From positions 186,001 through 250,000 of the forward strand of contig NZ_JOMI01000003.1 in assembly GCF_000711235.1 (NCBI RefSeq): DNA of 64,000 bases, in the 5' to 3' direction. The number at the start of each line of letters is the position of its first letter. The first letter of the stretch is position 1. A program made the position numbers and the translations under genes. This stretch comes from Prevotella sp. 10(H). GTDB taxonomy: Bacteria; Bacteroidota; Bacteroidia; Bacteroidales; Dysgonomonadaceae. The notes under the pieces were generated by a model. The model worked only from the letters and a program-made list of their open reading frames with translations, made no database searches and had not been told where the DNA came from. Below are positions 35,942-44,787 of this stretch, in pieces.

Positions 35942-36676
35942 TTATTTTTCTAATAATTGAAGTGTGTGTCGCATAAGTTCTGTCCCTCCTGTCGGCCCGT
36001 GTCCGGGAACGACAATTTTAGCATTCGGGAATTTATCAATCATTTTTCGCATTGTCGAAGGCCATGCTTCTACATCGGCATCCGAAAGGTTCCCTAAGTT
36101 TGTAGAATTTATATCTTTAATACAACACCCTCCGAATAATATATTTTCAAACGGTAGCCATACCACAATATTATCGGTTGAATGTCCTCCACCTAAATAA
36201 GTACATTCTACCGGAATGCCATGAAAATCAAGAAACAAAGAATGGTCGAAGCCATGTTGTGGTATCGGTAGATTCTTTTCTTTTGCTATATCTATGGTCA
36301 TTAGGTTAGTATATGAACTTACACCTTTGGTCTGTAAATAGCCTAATCCTCCCATGCAGTCCTCGTGCCAATGGGTAGGGATGAATGTAGTTATAGTTGT
36401 ATTCAATGAATCTTTCAACCAGTTGTATAGTTCTTCGGTCTGATTATCATTCCATGGTGAATCTATCATCAATGCTTTGCCGTCTTCTACTAACAGCAAG
36501 CCATTAGCGCCTATCTTTCCGTAATTCTCAATTACGAGAAAAGATTTATGAAGGTATACATTGTCCGACAGTTTTGTAATCTCCAGATTATCCGAAACAA
36601 TTATCTTGTTTTGTGCAATAATAGGGAAGATTATGATTATCAGGGATAATATAGTGGATGATATTCTTTTTTTCAT
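35942..36676 (-). CDS. Subclass B1 metallo-beta-lactamase
   Basis: A 244-residue exported protein (signal peptide about residues 1-21) of the B1 metallo-beta-lactamase type, which hydrolyses beta-lactams including carbapenems. All zinc ligands are seen: His102, His104 and His165 for Zn1; Asp106, Cys184 and His226 for Zn2 (in HWHEDC, GGGHSTDN, GGCCIKD and VPGHGPTGG). Lys187, the substrate-binding lysine of B1 enzymes, follows Cys184 by three. The NLGNLSDAD loop is also B1-like. Chromosomal, between mgsA and the VOC gene, with no IS nearby. Resistance in the living organism is inference. Confidence 0.87.
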   Translation of the reverse strand: MKKRISSTILSLIIIIFPIIAQNKIIVSDNLEITKLSDNVYLHKSFLVIENYGKIGANGLLLVEDGKALMIDSPWNDNQTEELYNWLKDSLNTTITTFIPTHWHEDCMGGLGYLQTKGVSSYTNLMTIDIAKEKNLPIPQHGFDHSLFLDFHGIPVECTYLGGGHSTDNIVVWLPFENILFGGCCIKDINSTNLGNLSDADVEAWPSTMRKMIDKFPNAKIVVPGHGPTGGTELMRHTLQLLEK

Positions 36677-36691
36677 CTTTCATTTAATATA

Positions 36692-37093
36692 TTATTCGGG
36701 TTCAAGCGTATATGTACCGAGACAGAACGGATGGCCTGCCGGATCAATCATCGTTTTTGATGTTTTGAAATATTGCTCATCGGCTATTTTTGCTCCACAT
36801 TCGATCACATGTGCCACCCCTTCTTCGAGATTGTTGACGAATAAATCTAGATGAAGCATCTGAGCCTGTTTCCCTTCTTGCCATGGCCACACAGGCGGTT
36901 GATATCCTTCGACTTCCTGAAATATAAAGAACATACCTGTAGGAGAAGAGATTGCCGCCCAACCTTCATCAGCACGGGGGTGTGTCCATTCCCAACTCAT
37001 TAATTTGCTGTAAAACTCAGCCATAATATTTGCGTCGGCACAATCTATAATAACGTTCATGCCGATTATGGGCACATCTTTTTTCTTTTCCAT
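36692..37093 (-). CDS. VOC (glyoxalase/bleomycin resistance) family protein
   Basis: A 133-residue VOC-fold protein, two beta-alpha-beta-beta-beta modules: the first begins IGMNVIIDCADANIMAEFYSKLM, the second MLHLDLFVNNLEEGVAHVIECGAKI and ends TMIDPAGHPFCLG. Typical metal-binding residues of glyoxalase I are not all obvious, so a precise role (thiol transfer, dioxygenase-like or antibiotic binding) is open. It starts 15 bases before the metallo-beta-lactamase gene, same strand, perhaps one operon. Confidence 0.85.
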   Translation of the reverse strand: MEKKKDVPIIGMNVIIDCADANIMAEFYSKLMSWEWTHPRADEGWAAISSPTGMFFIFQEVEGYQPPVWPWQEGKQAQMLHLDLFVNNLEEGVAHVIECGAKIADEQYFKTSKTMIDPAGHPFCLGTYTLEPE

Positions 37094-37115
37094 TCTGTGT
37101 CTTTTTTTATTATTC

Positions 37116-37123
37116 CAAAGATA
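37116..37123 (-). promoter_or_regulatory. -7 box of the VOC / metallo-beta-lactamase unit
   Basis: Minus strand TATCTTTG lies 23 bases upstream of the VOC ATG at 37093 and may drive VOC, the beta-lactamase and mgsA. Confidence 0.55.
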
Positions 37124-37210
37124 AGATATTTCTGCTTCATATAGGCTACGAAATGATTAATCTTATTGCAGCAATATGGTTGTTAAAACGACAGGAAATA
37201 GGCTTTTTAT

Positions 37211-37218
37211 TATCTTTG
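37211..37218 (+). promoter_or_regulatory. -7 box of the UBA-like gene
   Basis: TATCTTTG matches TAnnTTTG and predicts a transcription start near 37225, just before the ATG at 37233. That argues against the upstream in-frame ATG at 37176. Confidence 0.55.
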
Positions 37219-37232
37219 TGCCAAATAAGAAA

Positions 37233-37835
37233 ATGATGACGGATAAAATAAAAGAAGTGCGGAAAATTATTCCTATACCTATGGGTGAGGCTTTAAGATT
37301 ATTAAAAGAAAACCACGGGGATGTTGAGAAATGTGTTTACCTGTTTAAATCGAAATCAGTCATAGAGATTTGCGAACTGGTTGGATGCAACGAGGAAACA
37401 GCAGCCGAATTTTATGAAGCGGAGAAATATGATTTCAACAGGACGGTTTCTACTATAAGGGAAGCTATTTATGATAAAAATTATGTTCCGATAGACGGGG
37501 TAACAAAAGAAGGTATACGTAATATCCTGCAATGGTTGCGTATAATTGAGACTGAGGATTTTGGTATGTCACTTGATTATCAATTATTGGATAAAGCGTT
37601 GGAAACAATGTCCCTTATTCCTGCATTGGAAAAAATTGCTAATACTGTAAAGGAAGCGAAAAGAGCAAAAGAAATAATCTTCGATGGTTATAAAGATACG
37701 GATAGCCTCGATGAATTTGTACGCAGGCACAGCAAACTGGACGATAATGAAGCTTTTCAGAAAGCAAATAAGGAAATGAACTTAAGATTGACAATAATTA
37801 AAGAAGAATTATTGCGGCATATGAGGAATTTATAA
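37233..37835 (+). CDS. Hypothetical protein with UBA-like N-terminus
   Basis: The start at 37233 (MMTDKIKEV) is chosen from the -7 box at 37211-37218; the frame is open further to 37176. The 200-residue product is helical. The N-terminal 40 residues (IPMGEALRLLKENHGDVEKCVYLFKSKS) look like a UBA-type three-helix domain, the kind that opens elongation factor Ts; the rest is charged helices with a repeated REAIYDKNYVPIDGVTKEG-like part. No named family was recognised. It is followed by a strong terminator. Confidence 0.7.
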   Translation: MMTDKIKEVRKIIPIPMGEALRLLKENHGDVEKCVYLFKSKSVIEICELVGCNEETAAEFYEAEKYDFNRTVSTIREAIYDKNYVPIDGVTKEGIRNILQWLRIIETEDFGMSLDYQLLDKALETMSLIPALEKIANTVKEAKRAKEIIFDGYKDTDSLDEFVRRHSKLDDNEAFQKANKEMNLRLTIIKEELLRHMRNL

Positions 37836-37849
37836 TGAACATATAAATA

Positions 37850-37882
37850 AAAGAGGGATGAATCAGAAATTCATCCCTCTTT
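37850..37882. terminator. Bidirectional terminator between the UBA-like gene and clpC
   Basis: A perfect 14-bp stem (37850-37863 with 37869-37882) with a 5-nt loop in a 65-base gap between convergent genes. Confidence 0.92.
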
Positions 37883-37900
37883 ACTATCTAAGATTAAAAA

Positions 37901-40414
37901 TTATTTTGCTGTTGCTTTTAGCTTATCATTTACCTTATCCACTTCAAACGATATTGTACTTCCTTCTTTTGCAGCGCCCGAAAGTATCAGTTCAGATATT
38001 TCGTCTTCCACATAGTTCTGGATAGCACGTTTCAACGGACGGGCACCGAATTGTACATCGTAGCCTTTGTCGGCAAGGAAATCTTTTGCATCCTTAGACA
38101 ATTTGATTGTGTATCCGAGCTCAGTCATCCGTTTGTAGAATCCTTTCAGTTCGATATCGATAATCTTTTCGATAGAAGTCTTATCCAGCTGGTCGAATGT
38201 GATAATATCATCCACGCGGTTTAGAAATTCAGGTGAGAAAGTCTTGTTGAGTGCTTTTTGCAGCACACTTCTCGAATATTCCCTGTTGGCAGCAGATTGT
38301 TTATTGAATCCAATGCCTCCTCCGAAGTCTTTCAACTGGCGTGTACCTACATTCGAAGTCATTATCAAGATTGTATTCTTGAAATCGATCTTACGACCCA
38401 GACTATCGGTCAGGTGACCTTCGTCCATTACCTGAAGCAGAATATTATACACATCAGGGTGAGCCTTTTCAATCTCATCGAGCAATACTACCGAATATGG
38501 TTTCCGGCGTACTTTTTCGCTTAACAAACCGCCTTCTTCATATCCTACATATCCCGGAGGTGCTCCGACCAAACGCGATACATTGAATTTCTCCATATAT
38601 TCACTCATGTCGATACGTATAAGGGCATCGGCCGAGTCGAACAGCTGTTCTGCAATCATTTTCGCAAGGTGAGTCTTACCCACACCTGTAGGCCCAAGGA
38701 ACATAAACGAGCCTATCGGACGGTTAGGGTCTTTCAATCCTATGCGATTGCGTTGTATTGCTTTTACAATCTTATTTACTGCTTCGTCCTGACCAATAAC
38801 AGAGGCTTTCAGGCTATCCTTCATGCCTACAAGTTTCAATCCTTCAGATTCACCGATACGCTGTACAGGTATTCCCGACATCATTGAAACCACTTCGGCA
38901 ACCATTTCTGCATCTACAGTTTCAGGCTTTTCTTTCAGTGAAGCTTTCCATTCAGCTTCGGCTGTATCCAGTTTTGCCATCAGCTGGCGTTGAGTATCTC
39001 GGAAACTGGCAGCCAGTTCGTATTTCTGAGCTTTTACAGCTTCGCCTTTTTGTTCGATAACATCTTTCAGTTCTTTCTCGATGTCTTCTATTTCTTTCGG
39101 AACCTGTATGTTTGCTATATGCATACGTGACCCGGCTTCGTCGAGTGCATCGATAGCCTTGTCAGGGAAGTTGCGGTCTGTGATATATCTGTCGGTCAGT
39201 TTTACACAGGCTTCAAGTGCTTCCTCCGTATATTTTACATTGTGGTGCTCTTCGTAACGTTCTTTGATATTATGTAATATCTGCAATGTTTCTTCGGCAG
39301 TGGTAGGGTCTACCATTACTTTCTGGAAACGGCGTTCGAGGGCTCCGTCTTTTTCTATATTCCTACGGTATTCGTCGAGTGTTGTAGCACCGATACATTG
39401 TATCTCCCCGCGAGCCAGAGCCGGTTTCAACATATTGGCAGCATCCAGCGAACCGGTTGCTCCGCCTGCACCTACTATGGTGTGTATCTCGTCGATAAAT
39501 AATATAATATTGGGATTCTTCGACAACTCGTTCAGTATCGCTTTGATACGTTCTTCAAATTGTCCGCGGTACTTAGTTCCGGCAACAACCGAAGCCATAT
39601 CTAGTGCAATCACACGTTTGTCAAACAGCACGCGTGACACTTTCTTCTGAGTGATGCGTAATGCAAGCCCTTCTACTATCGCCGATTTCCCGACTCCCGG
39701 CTCGCCGATAAGTATCGGGTTGTTTTTCTTACGGCGGCTCAATATCTGGGCCAGACGTTCTATTTCTTTCTCACGGCCGACAATCGGGTCGAGTCTGTTT
39801 TCCAGAGCTGCCTTGGTCATGTCCATGCCGAAGTTGTCGAGTACAGGTGTGTCGGTAGCCTGACGCGGCTGCTGTGTACCTACATTCGAGTTTCCGTTTA
39901 CCGGTTCGTCGTCGTCATCGTCGTCATCGGTAAAGTCAGCACCCATTCTGGGATTTTCTTTTGTATTATTATGTAATATATCACCCATACTTTTAATATA
40001 GGTAAACGCTCCGTTGTAATCCATATGATATTCTTGCAACAGCATCGCAGTAATGTTGTCATGATCTTTCAGAATGGCAAGAAGCAAATGTTCGGAATCA
40101 GTTTCCTGACTTTTAGTCAAACGCGCCTCCAATATACTCATCTTCAAAATCTTTTCTGTACTCTTACTTAATACGATTTCACTGTTTGGGTAAGCATCCT
40201 CCTGTAGCTTTAATATGTTATTATCTATATTTTCTTTAAACTCTGCCAAATCTATTCCAAAATCTTTCAATGCCTGTATGGCTAAACCTTCTCCGTTGCG
40301 GAGTATACCAAGCATCAAATGTTCGGGGGCTAGATAATTTGTTTGCAGACGTCCGGCCTCTTCACGACTAAAAGTCATGATTTTGCGAACCCTTGTTGAA
40401 AAATTATTTTCCAT
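37901..40414 (-). CDS. clpC: ATP-dependent Clp protease ATPase subunit ClpC
   Basis: An 837-residue AAA+ unfoldase that feeds proteins to ClpP. It has a Clp N-domain (two repeats, about residues 1-150), an unusual run of Asp (about 162-170), D1 Walker A GEPGVGKS near 240, the M-domain/UVR segment [28 protein letters not shown], and D2 Walker A GPTGVGKT near 578. The D2 loop GGGIGFNKQ contains an IGF triad of the type that docks on ClpP, distinguishing it from ClpB. A -7 box lies 32 bases upstream. No clpP is in the window. Confidence 0.94.
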   Translation of the reverse strand: MENNFSTRVRKIMTFSREEAGRLQTNYLAPEHLMLGILRNGEGLAIQALKDFGIDLAEFKENIDNNILKLQEDAYPNSEIVLSKSTEKILKMSILEARLTKSQETDSEHLLLAILKDHDNITAMLLQEYHMDYNGAFTYIKSMGDILHNNTKENPRMGADFTDDDDDDDEPVNGNSNVGTQQPRQATDTPVLDNFGMDMTKAALENRLDPIVGREKEIERLAQILSRRKKNNPILIGEPGVGKSAIVEGLALRITQKKVSRVLFDKRVIALDMASVVAGTKYRGQFEERIKAILNELSKNPNIILFIDEIHTIVGAGGATGSLDAANMLKPALARGEIQCIGATTLDEYRRNIEKDGALERRFQKVMVDPTTAEETLQILHNIKERYEEHHNVKYTEEALEACVKLTDRYITDRNFPDKAIDALDEAGSRMHIANIQVPKEIEDIEKELKDVIEQKGEAVKAQKYELAASFRDTQRQLMAKLDTAEAEWKASLKEKPETVDAEMVAEVVSMMSGIPVQRIGESEGLKLVGMKDSLKASVIGQDEAVNKIVKAIQRNRIGLKDPNRPIGSFMFLGPTGVGKTHLAKMIAEQLFDSADALIRIDMSEYMEKFNVSRLVGAPPGYVGYEEGGLLSEKVRRKPYSVVLLDEIEKAHPDVYNILLQVMDEGHLTDSLGRKIDFKNTILIMTSNVGTRQLKDFGGGIGFNKQSAANREYSRSVLQKALNKTFSPEFLNRVDDIITFDQLDKTSIEKIIDIELKGFYKRMTELGYTIKLSKDAKDFLADKGYDVQFGARPLKRAIQNYVEDEISELILSGAAKEGSTISFEVDKVNDKLKATAK

Positions 40415-40445
40415 AACCGTCTATTTGATGTTTTATGCGTATTTA

Positions 40446-40453
40446 CAAATATA
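40446..40453 (-). promoter_or_regulatory. -7 box of clpC
   Basis: Minus strand TATATTTG, 32 bases upstream of the clpC ATG at 40414. No CtsR or HrcA (CIRCE-like) operator was seen here. Confidence 0.55.
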
Positions 40454-40817
40454 AGATTTATTTCTAAAATTTATTCCAGATAAAATCTTAATTATTCAAA
40501 TCTTTTATATTGAAACAAAAATGATGCCATAATGTTTATTGCCGATATCTGGTTTGTTTAAAATTGTCAATTAAAATGTTTGTTATTTAAATAAATTGAT
40601 TTTATTATTTTATTTTATTATCATAATAATGTTAAATATTTAATTTATATATTATATTGTTTGTTTTGTTTGCTGACGTTGTTTACATTTGTAATGTATT
40701 TTTCATGGTATTAGATTTATGGTTAGGAGTGAAGATTGGTTGTCGTGAGACAGCCATTCTTATTTTAAAGGGTTTTGAATTTCTTGTAAATAGTGACAAT
40801 ATGTTTGTTGAAACCGT

Positions 40818-40847
40818 TTTGCGGATTAAAAACTATATTTATCTTTG
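40818..40847 (+). promoter_or_regulatory. Promoter of the 169-aa membrane-anchored hypothetical
   Basis: TTTG (40818-40821), 18 nt, TATCTTTG (40840-40847): canonical. It lies inside the upstream frame extension, which fixes the start at 40877. Confidence 0.8.
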
Positions 40848-40876
40848 CGCCCTCTAATCTAATACATAATTTGTTT

Positions 40877-41386
40877 ATGAAATCTTTATCTTGCTTTGTT
40901 ATAGTGTCTGGAGGCTTAATTGTAATTTTCTTCCTTTTTATCATGTATGTTATACTTGAAGATAAACCTCAGCAGGTTACTGCGGATGTTTCTTATAGTA
41001 CTACTACCAATAGTGTATCAACCAAAAAGGAGGAGCAAGCACAAGGGGTGATAGAAATTCCAGATGTACCAAAAGTAGTACCGGAAGTAGACAATTCGGC
41101 AGAGGCTAAAAAAGAAATACCCAAAGTGATATCCACAGAAACTGTTGGTGTTTGGAAAAATGCTTACGGAATCTATACAATTTACAAAGAGAAAGGTATC
41201 TATTATATGGAAAGTGAATTCATCGACGGTTCCGGAATGACGCAGCAATTAAGCGCAAAAACGAGAAAAGGGCAAAAGTCATTCAATGTGGCTGGAGACG
41301 AATCGGAATATTTTATTATAAAAAACGGTGACCTCTATATATATGATTCTTACGGCGATTTAGGAGATATTTATAAGAGGTATTAG
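40877..41386 (+). CDS. Membrane-anchored hypothetical protein, 169 aa
   Basis: The promoter at 40818-40847 sets the start at 40877, not at the in-frame ATG at 40793. The product has one N-terminal membrane helix (MKSLSCFVIVSGGLIVIFFLFIMYVIL) followed by a Thr/Glu/Lys/Val-rich linker (about residues 30-80) and a small beta-rich C-terminal domain (about 85-169) opening VGVWKNAYGIYTIYKEKGIYYMESEF. The cytoplasmic or periplasmic side of the C-terminal domain cannot be told. No family recognised. It precedes yigZ by 32 bases. Confidence 0.72.
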   Translation: MKSLSCFVIVSGGLIVIFFLFIMYVILEDKPQQVTADVSYSTTTNSVSTKKEEQAQGVIEIPDVPKVVPEVDNSAEAKKEIPKVISTETVGVWKNAYGIYTIYKEKGIYYMESEFIDGSGMTQQLSAKTRKGQKSFNVAGDESEYFIIKNGDLYIYDSYGDLGDIYKRY

Positions 41387-41418
41387 AAAGTTTTTTAAGA
41401 AACGGTTATCTTTACGGT

Positions 41419-42015
41419 ATGGACGATGTTTTCAGAACAATAACCATTACATCCAAAGCTATTTACACTGAGAAAAGGAGTAAATTTATTGCCTATGCCA
41501 TACCTGTTCAATCCGTAGATGAAGTAAAAAACAAAATAGAAAAACTTCGTAAAGAATATTACGATGCCCGTCATGTATGCTGGGCCTATATACTTGGGCC
41601 CGACAGGGTGGAGTTTCGGGCGAATGATGACGGTGAGCCTTCCGGTACGGCAGGAAAACCTATTCTGGGGCAAATAAATTCGAATGAACTGACAAATATT
41701 CTAATAGCAGTCGTTCGTTATTTCGGAGGAATAAAACTGGGAACGAGCGGTCTTATTGTCGCATATCGAGAAGCAGCAGCCGCAGCTATATCCGAAGCTG
41801 ATATAGTGGAGAAAACCGTAGACTGCCGGCTTTCCTTCGGATTTGAATATCCTTTTATGAATGATGTAATGAAGATTGTTAAGGATTTGGAACCTTCGAT
41901 TTTGGAACAGACATATGATATGGATTGCCTGATGACATTAGAGATACGTAAGGCAAAATTTGAAGAGCTGAGAGGTCGGCTTGAAAAAGTAGAAAGTTTG
42001 CGGTTTATCGAATAG
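41419..42015 (+). CDS. yigZ: YigZ/IMPACT family protein
   Basis: A 198-residue member of the IMPACT/YigZ family, proteins of poorly defined role in translation or proteolysis regulation. It shows the N-terminal domain signature KRSKFIAYAIPV with DEVK..I, then the conserved HVCWAYILGPDR, DDGEPSGTAGKPIL and VVRYFGGIKLGTSGL motifs, and the C-terminal DUF1949-type half. Length and motifs are complete. A bidirectional terminator follows; gdhA is convergent. Confidence 0.93.
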   Translation: MDDVFRTITITSKAIYTEKRSKFIAYAIPVQSVDEVKNKIEKLRKEYYDARHVCWAYILGPDRVEFRANDDGEPSGTAGKPILGQINSNELTNILIAVVRYFGGIKLGTSGLIVAYREAAAAAISEADIVEKTVDCRLSFGFEYPFMNDVMKIVKDLEPSILEQTYDMDCLMTLEIRKAKFEELRGRLEKVESLRFIE

Positions 42016-42039
42016 AAATATTTTAAGAAAGAATAGAAA

Positions 42040-42072
42040 AAAGCCGGCAATCAAAATTTGACTGCCGGCTTT
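42040..42072. terminator. Bidirectional terminator between yigZ and gdhA
   Basis: A 10-bp GC-rich stem (42040-42049 with 42063-42072) with A- and T-runs outside, in the 77-base gap between convergent genes. Confidence 0.93.
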
Positions 42073-42092
42073 CTGTTTCTTGATCAATATTC

Positions 42093-43427
42093 TTAAATTA
42101 TTCCCTGAGCCATTACCGCTCTGGCAACTTTCATAAATCCGGCTATATTTGCGCCTTTCACATAGTTTACATAACCGTCGGCTTCCGTACCGTATTTCAC
42201 ACAGTTTTCGTGAATATTGGACATGATCCATTTCAACTGGTTGTCAACCTGTTCAGCCGACCAGCTAAGACGTTCTGAGTTTTGTGTCATTTCCAGACCG
42301 GATACCGATACACCACCAGCATTGGCCGCCTTGCCCGGAGCATATAATATTTTAGCTTTCTGCAATACGGCGATTGCTTCCGGTGTAGAAGGCATGTTTG
42401 CTCCTTCCGATACCGCAATCACCCCGTTGGCTACCAGTTTTTCAGCATCGCTGCCGCTGATTTCGTTCTGCGTGGCTGATGGCAGTGCTATATCACCTTT
42501 TTCACCCCACGGACGTGCTCCTGCTACGTATTTACAACCGTATGTGTCGGCATATTCGCTGATGCGGCCGCGGTAAAGTTCTTTCAGTTCTTTTACATAT
42601 TCCAGTTTTTCGGCAGTTATACCTTCCGGATCGTAGATATATCCGCTCGAATCTGACAATGTTACAGGTATTGCGCCCAGTTCAATCAGTTTTTCACAGG
42701 TATATTGTGCCACGTTACCGGAGCCGGAAACAAGGCATTTTTTACCTTTGATATCTACGTTTTTTGTTTTTAGCATTTCCAGCAGGAAGTAAACATTTCC
42801 GTATCCTGTAGCTTCGGGACGGATTAGCGAACCGCCGAATGTGATGCCTTTCCCTGTAAATGTACCTGTAAATTCACGCGCCAGTTTTTTGTACATACCG
42901 AACATATAGCCTACTTCGCGTCCGCCCACACCGATATCTCCGGCAGGTACGTCAGTGTCCGGGCCGATATGTCGCCATAGTTCTGTCACAAAAGCCTGAC
43001 AAAAACGCATGATTTCGGCACTTGATTTTCCTTTCGGATTGAAGTCCGATCCGCCTTTACCGCCGCCCATAGGCAGGGTTGTCAGTGAGTTTTTGAATGT
43101 TTGTTCGAAAGCAAGGAATTTAAGGATAGAAGGATTTACGGATGCATGCAGACGGATACCTCCTTTGTAAGGGCCGATAGCATTACAATGCTGAACACGG
43201 TATCCCATGTTTGTATGAGTGTTTCCTTTGTCGTCGACCCATGTAACGCGGAAAGAGAAAATCCTGTCCGGAATACATAGCCTTTCAATGAGGTTTGCTT
43301 TCTCGAATTCAGGGTGTTTGTTGTACTCTTCTTCGATGGATTCTAATACTTCGTGCACTGCCTGATGATATTCAGGCTCATTCGGGAATCTACGTTTTAA
43401 ATCTTCTAAGACTTGTTCTACTTTCAT
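42093..43427 (-). CDS. gdhA: NADP-specific glutamate dehydrogenase
   Basis: GdhA forms glutamate from 2-oxoglutarate, ammonia and NADPH. The 444-residue hexameric-type enzyme shows the substrate segment GPYKGGIRLH near residues 87-96, the catalytic PMGGGKGGSDFNPKGKS with its lysines near 119-135, and the NADP loop CLVSGSGNVAQYTCEKL near 235-251. The length fits bacterial S50 type I-II NADP enzymes. Together with glnN and gltBD it gives the organism both ammonium assimilation routes within one window. Confidence 0.96.
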   Translation of the reverse strand: MKVEQVLEDLKRRFPNEPEYHQAVHEVLESIEEEYNKHPEFEKANLIERLCIPDRIFSFRVTWVDDKGNTHTNMGYRVQHCNAIGPYKGGIRLHASVNPSILKFLAFEQTFKNSLTTLPMGGGKGGSDFNPKGKSSAEIMRFCQAFVTELWRHIGPDTDVPAGDIGVGGREVGYMFGMYKKLAREFTGTFTGKGITFGGSLIRPEATGYGNVYFLLEMLKTKNVDIKGKKCLVSGSGNVAQYTCEKLIELGAIPVTLSDSSGYIYDPEGITAEKLEYVKELKELYRGRISEYADTYGCKYVAGARPWGEKGDIALPSATQNEISGSDAEKLVANGVIAVSEGANMPSTPEAIAVLQKAKILYAPGKAANAGGVSVSGLEMTQNSERLSWSAEQVDNQLKWIMSNIHENCVKYGTEADGYVNYVKGANIAGFMKVARAVMAQGII

Positions 43428-43594
43428 TTTAAAAAATGGATTTTGATTTATGGATGTTGCGAAAGTAGTAAAAAAATATCTATTTGTAAACTTTTTTCTA
43501 TAAAAAGCGATAATTTATTTATTTTCAGCATTGGGTTTAATTAACTTTGCCGGATATATTAAGGAACATATATTTTTTAATCTCGTTTTTTTCT

Positions 43595-43602
43595 TATTTT
43601 TG
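43595..43602 (+). promoter_or_regulatory. -7 box of rfbB
   Basis: TATTTTTG matches TAnnTTTG 35 bases before the ATG at 43637. No exact -33 TTTG is at the expected distance. Confidence 0.55.
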
Positions 43603-43636
43603 CGTATAATATAATTGAAAAATCAAGTTGAAAGAA

Positions 43637-44773
43637 ATGACATACTTAATCACAGGGGGAGCAGGTTTTATCGGCTCCAATTTTGTGAAATATATGCTTG
43701 CTACGCATCCCGATGCAAAACTAATTGTATATGATGCGCTGACCTATGCCGGAAATCTGGGCACATTGGCAGAAGAACTGAAAAATCCGCGTGTGACTTT
43801 TGTAAAAGGGGATATCTGTGATAGGGATATGACAGAAAAGGTATTCTCTGATTATGAAATAGAATATGTAGTGAATTTTGCTGCTGAGAGCCATGTGGAT
43901 AGAAGTATAGAAAATCCGCAGCTTTTCCTGCAGGTGAATGTTCTCGGTACTCAGAACTTACTGGATACGGCAAAAAAATACTGGACTACAGGAAAGGATG
44001 AAAACAATTACCCTATATGGCGCGAAGGGGTAAAATATCTTCAGGTATCTACAGATGAGGTGTACGGATCACTGGGGGAAGAAGGTTTCTTTACTGAAAC
44101 TACTCCGCTCGATCCACGCTCTCCATATAGTGCCGCAAAAGCCGGAGGCGACCTTATAGTACGTGCATATGGTGAAACATACAGGATGCCTGTAAATATT
44201 ACCCGTTGTTCGAATAATTACGGCCCGTACCACTTTCCGGAAAAACTAATTCCGCTTATAATAAGAAACATACTTGCCGGAAAACAACTTCCTGTATATG
44301 GCGACGGTAGCAATGTGCGCGACTGGTTATATGTTGAAGATCATTGTAAAGCGATAGATGCTGTTTTGCACAGAGGACGGCTCGACGAAGTATACAATAT
44401 CGGCGGTCATAATGAAGAAAAGAATATCGAAATAGTAAGGCTGGTGATCAAGACAATCCGTGAAATCATGGAAAAAGAACCCAAATATCGTGAAGTGCTT
44501 AAAAAGAAAGAAATCACAGCCGACGGAACCATAGATATCAGTTGGATAAATGATGATCTGATTTCTTTTGTGAAAGACCGTCAGGGACACGACCAGCGAT
44601 ATGCTATAGACCCTACAAAAATATCAGAAGAGCTGGGTTGGCTACCGGAAACAACTTTCGACGAAGGTATTGTAAAAACCATTTATTGGTATCTCGATAA
44701 CCAGCAATGGGTGGAGGAAGTAACTTCGGGCGATTATATGAAATATTACGAACAGATGTATCACAACAGATGA
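43637..44773 (+). CDS. rfbB: dTDP-glucose 4,6-dehydratase
   Basis: RfbB dehydrates dTDP-glucose to dTDP-4-keto-6-deoxyglucose, the precursor of rhamnose and other deoxy-sugars. The ATG at 43637 is preferred over an in-frame TTG at 43628. The 378-residue SDR enzyme has NAD loop GGAGFIGSNF (residues 7-16), TDEVYGS near 130 and the catalytic YSAAKAGGD. It is first in a likely operon with the acidic protein, murB and murA; other rfb genes are not in the window. Confidence 0.94.
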   Translation: MTYLITGGAGFIGSNFVKYMLATHPDAKLIVYDALTYAGNLGTLAEELKNPRVTFVKGDICDRDMTEKVFSDYEIEYVVNFAAESHVDRSIENPQLFLQVNVLGTQNLLDTAKKYWTTGKDENNYPIWREGVKYLQVSTDEVYGSLGEEGFFTETTPLDPRSPYSAAKAGGDLIVRAYGETYRMPVNITRCSNNYGPYHFPEKLIPLIIRNILAGKQLPVYGDGSNVRDWLYVEDHCKAIDAVLHRGRLDEVYNIGGHNEEKNIEIVRLVIKTIREIMEKEPKYREVLKKKEITADGTIDISWINDDLISFVKDRQGHDQRYAIDPTKISEELGWLPETTFDEGIVKTIYWYLDNQQWVEEVTSGDYMKYYEQMYHNR

Positions 44774-44787
44774 TTCTTTAGTTTAGG

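Larger units (their letters stand above)
40415..40876. other. 462-base AT-rich divergent promoter region
   Basis: Between clpC (minus) and the membrane-anchored hypothetical (plus). It is extremely AT-rich near 40540-40660 (runs such as TTATTATTTTATTTTATTAT), then less so. It holds the clpC -7 box and the plus-strand promoter at 40818-40847. A short open frame at 40657-40857 has a TTG start and is probably not a gene. Confidence 0.65.

Noticed and set aside
35942-36676. Glyoxalase II for the nearby methylglyoxal synthase
   Set aside because: The THxHxDH-type motif of glyoxalase II is absent; the HWHEDC and GGC motifs are those of B1 beta-lactamases, and there is a signal peptide.
37176-37232. 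Upstream in-frame ATG for the UBA-like gene
   Set aside because: The -7 box at 37211-37218 falls inside this extension; the later ATG at 37233 fits better.
40540-40680. AT-rich stretch as a replication origin
   Set aside because: No DnaA-box cluster seen and no dnaA/dnaN genes adjacent.
40657-40857. Small open frame (66 codons) between clpC and the 169-aa hypothetical
   Set aside because: TTG start, AT-rich sequence, and it overlaps the promoter at 40818-40847; no coding pattern.
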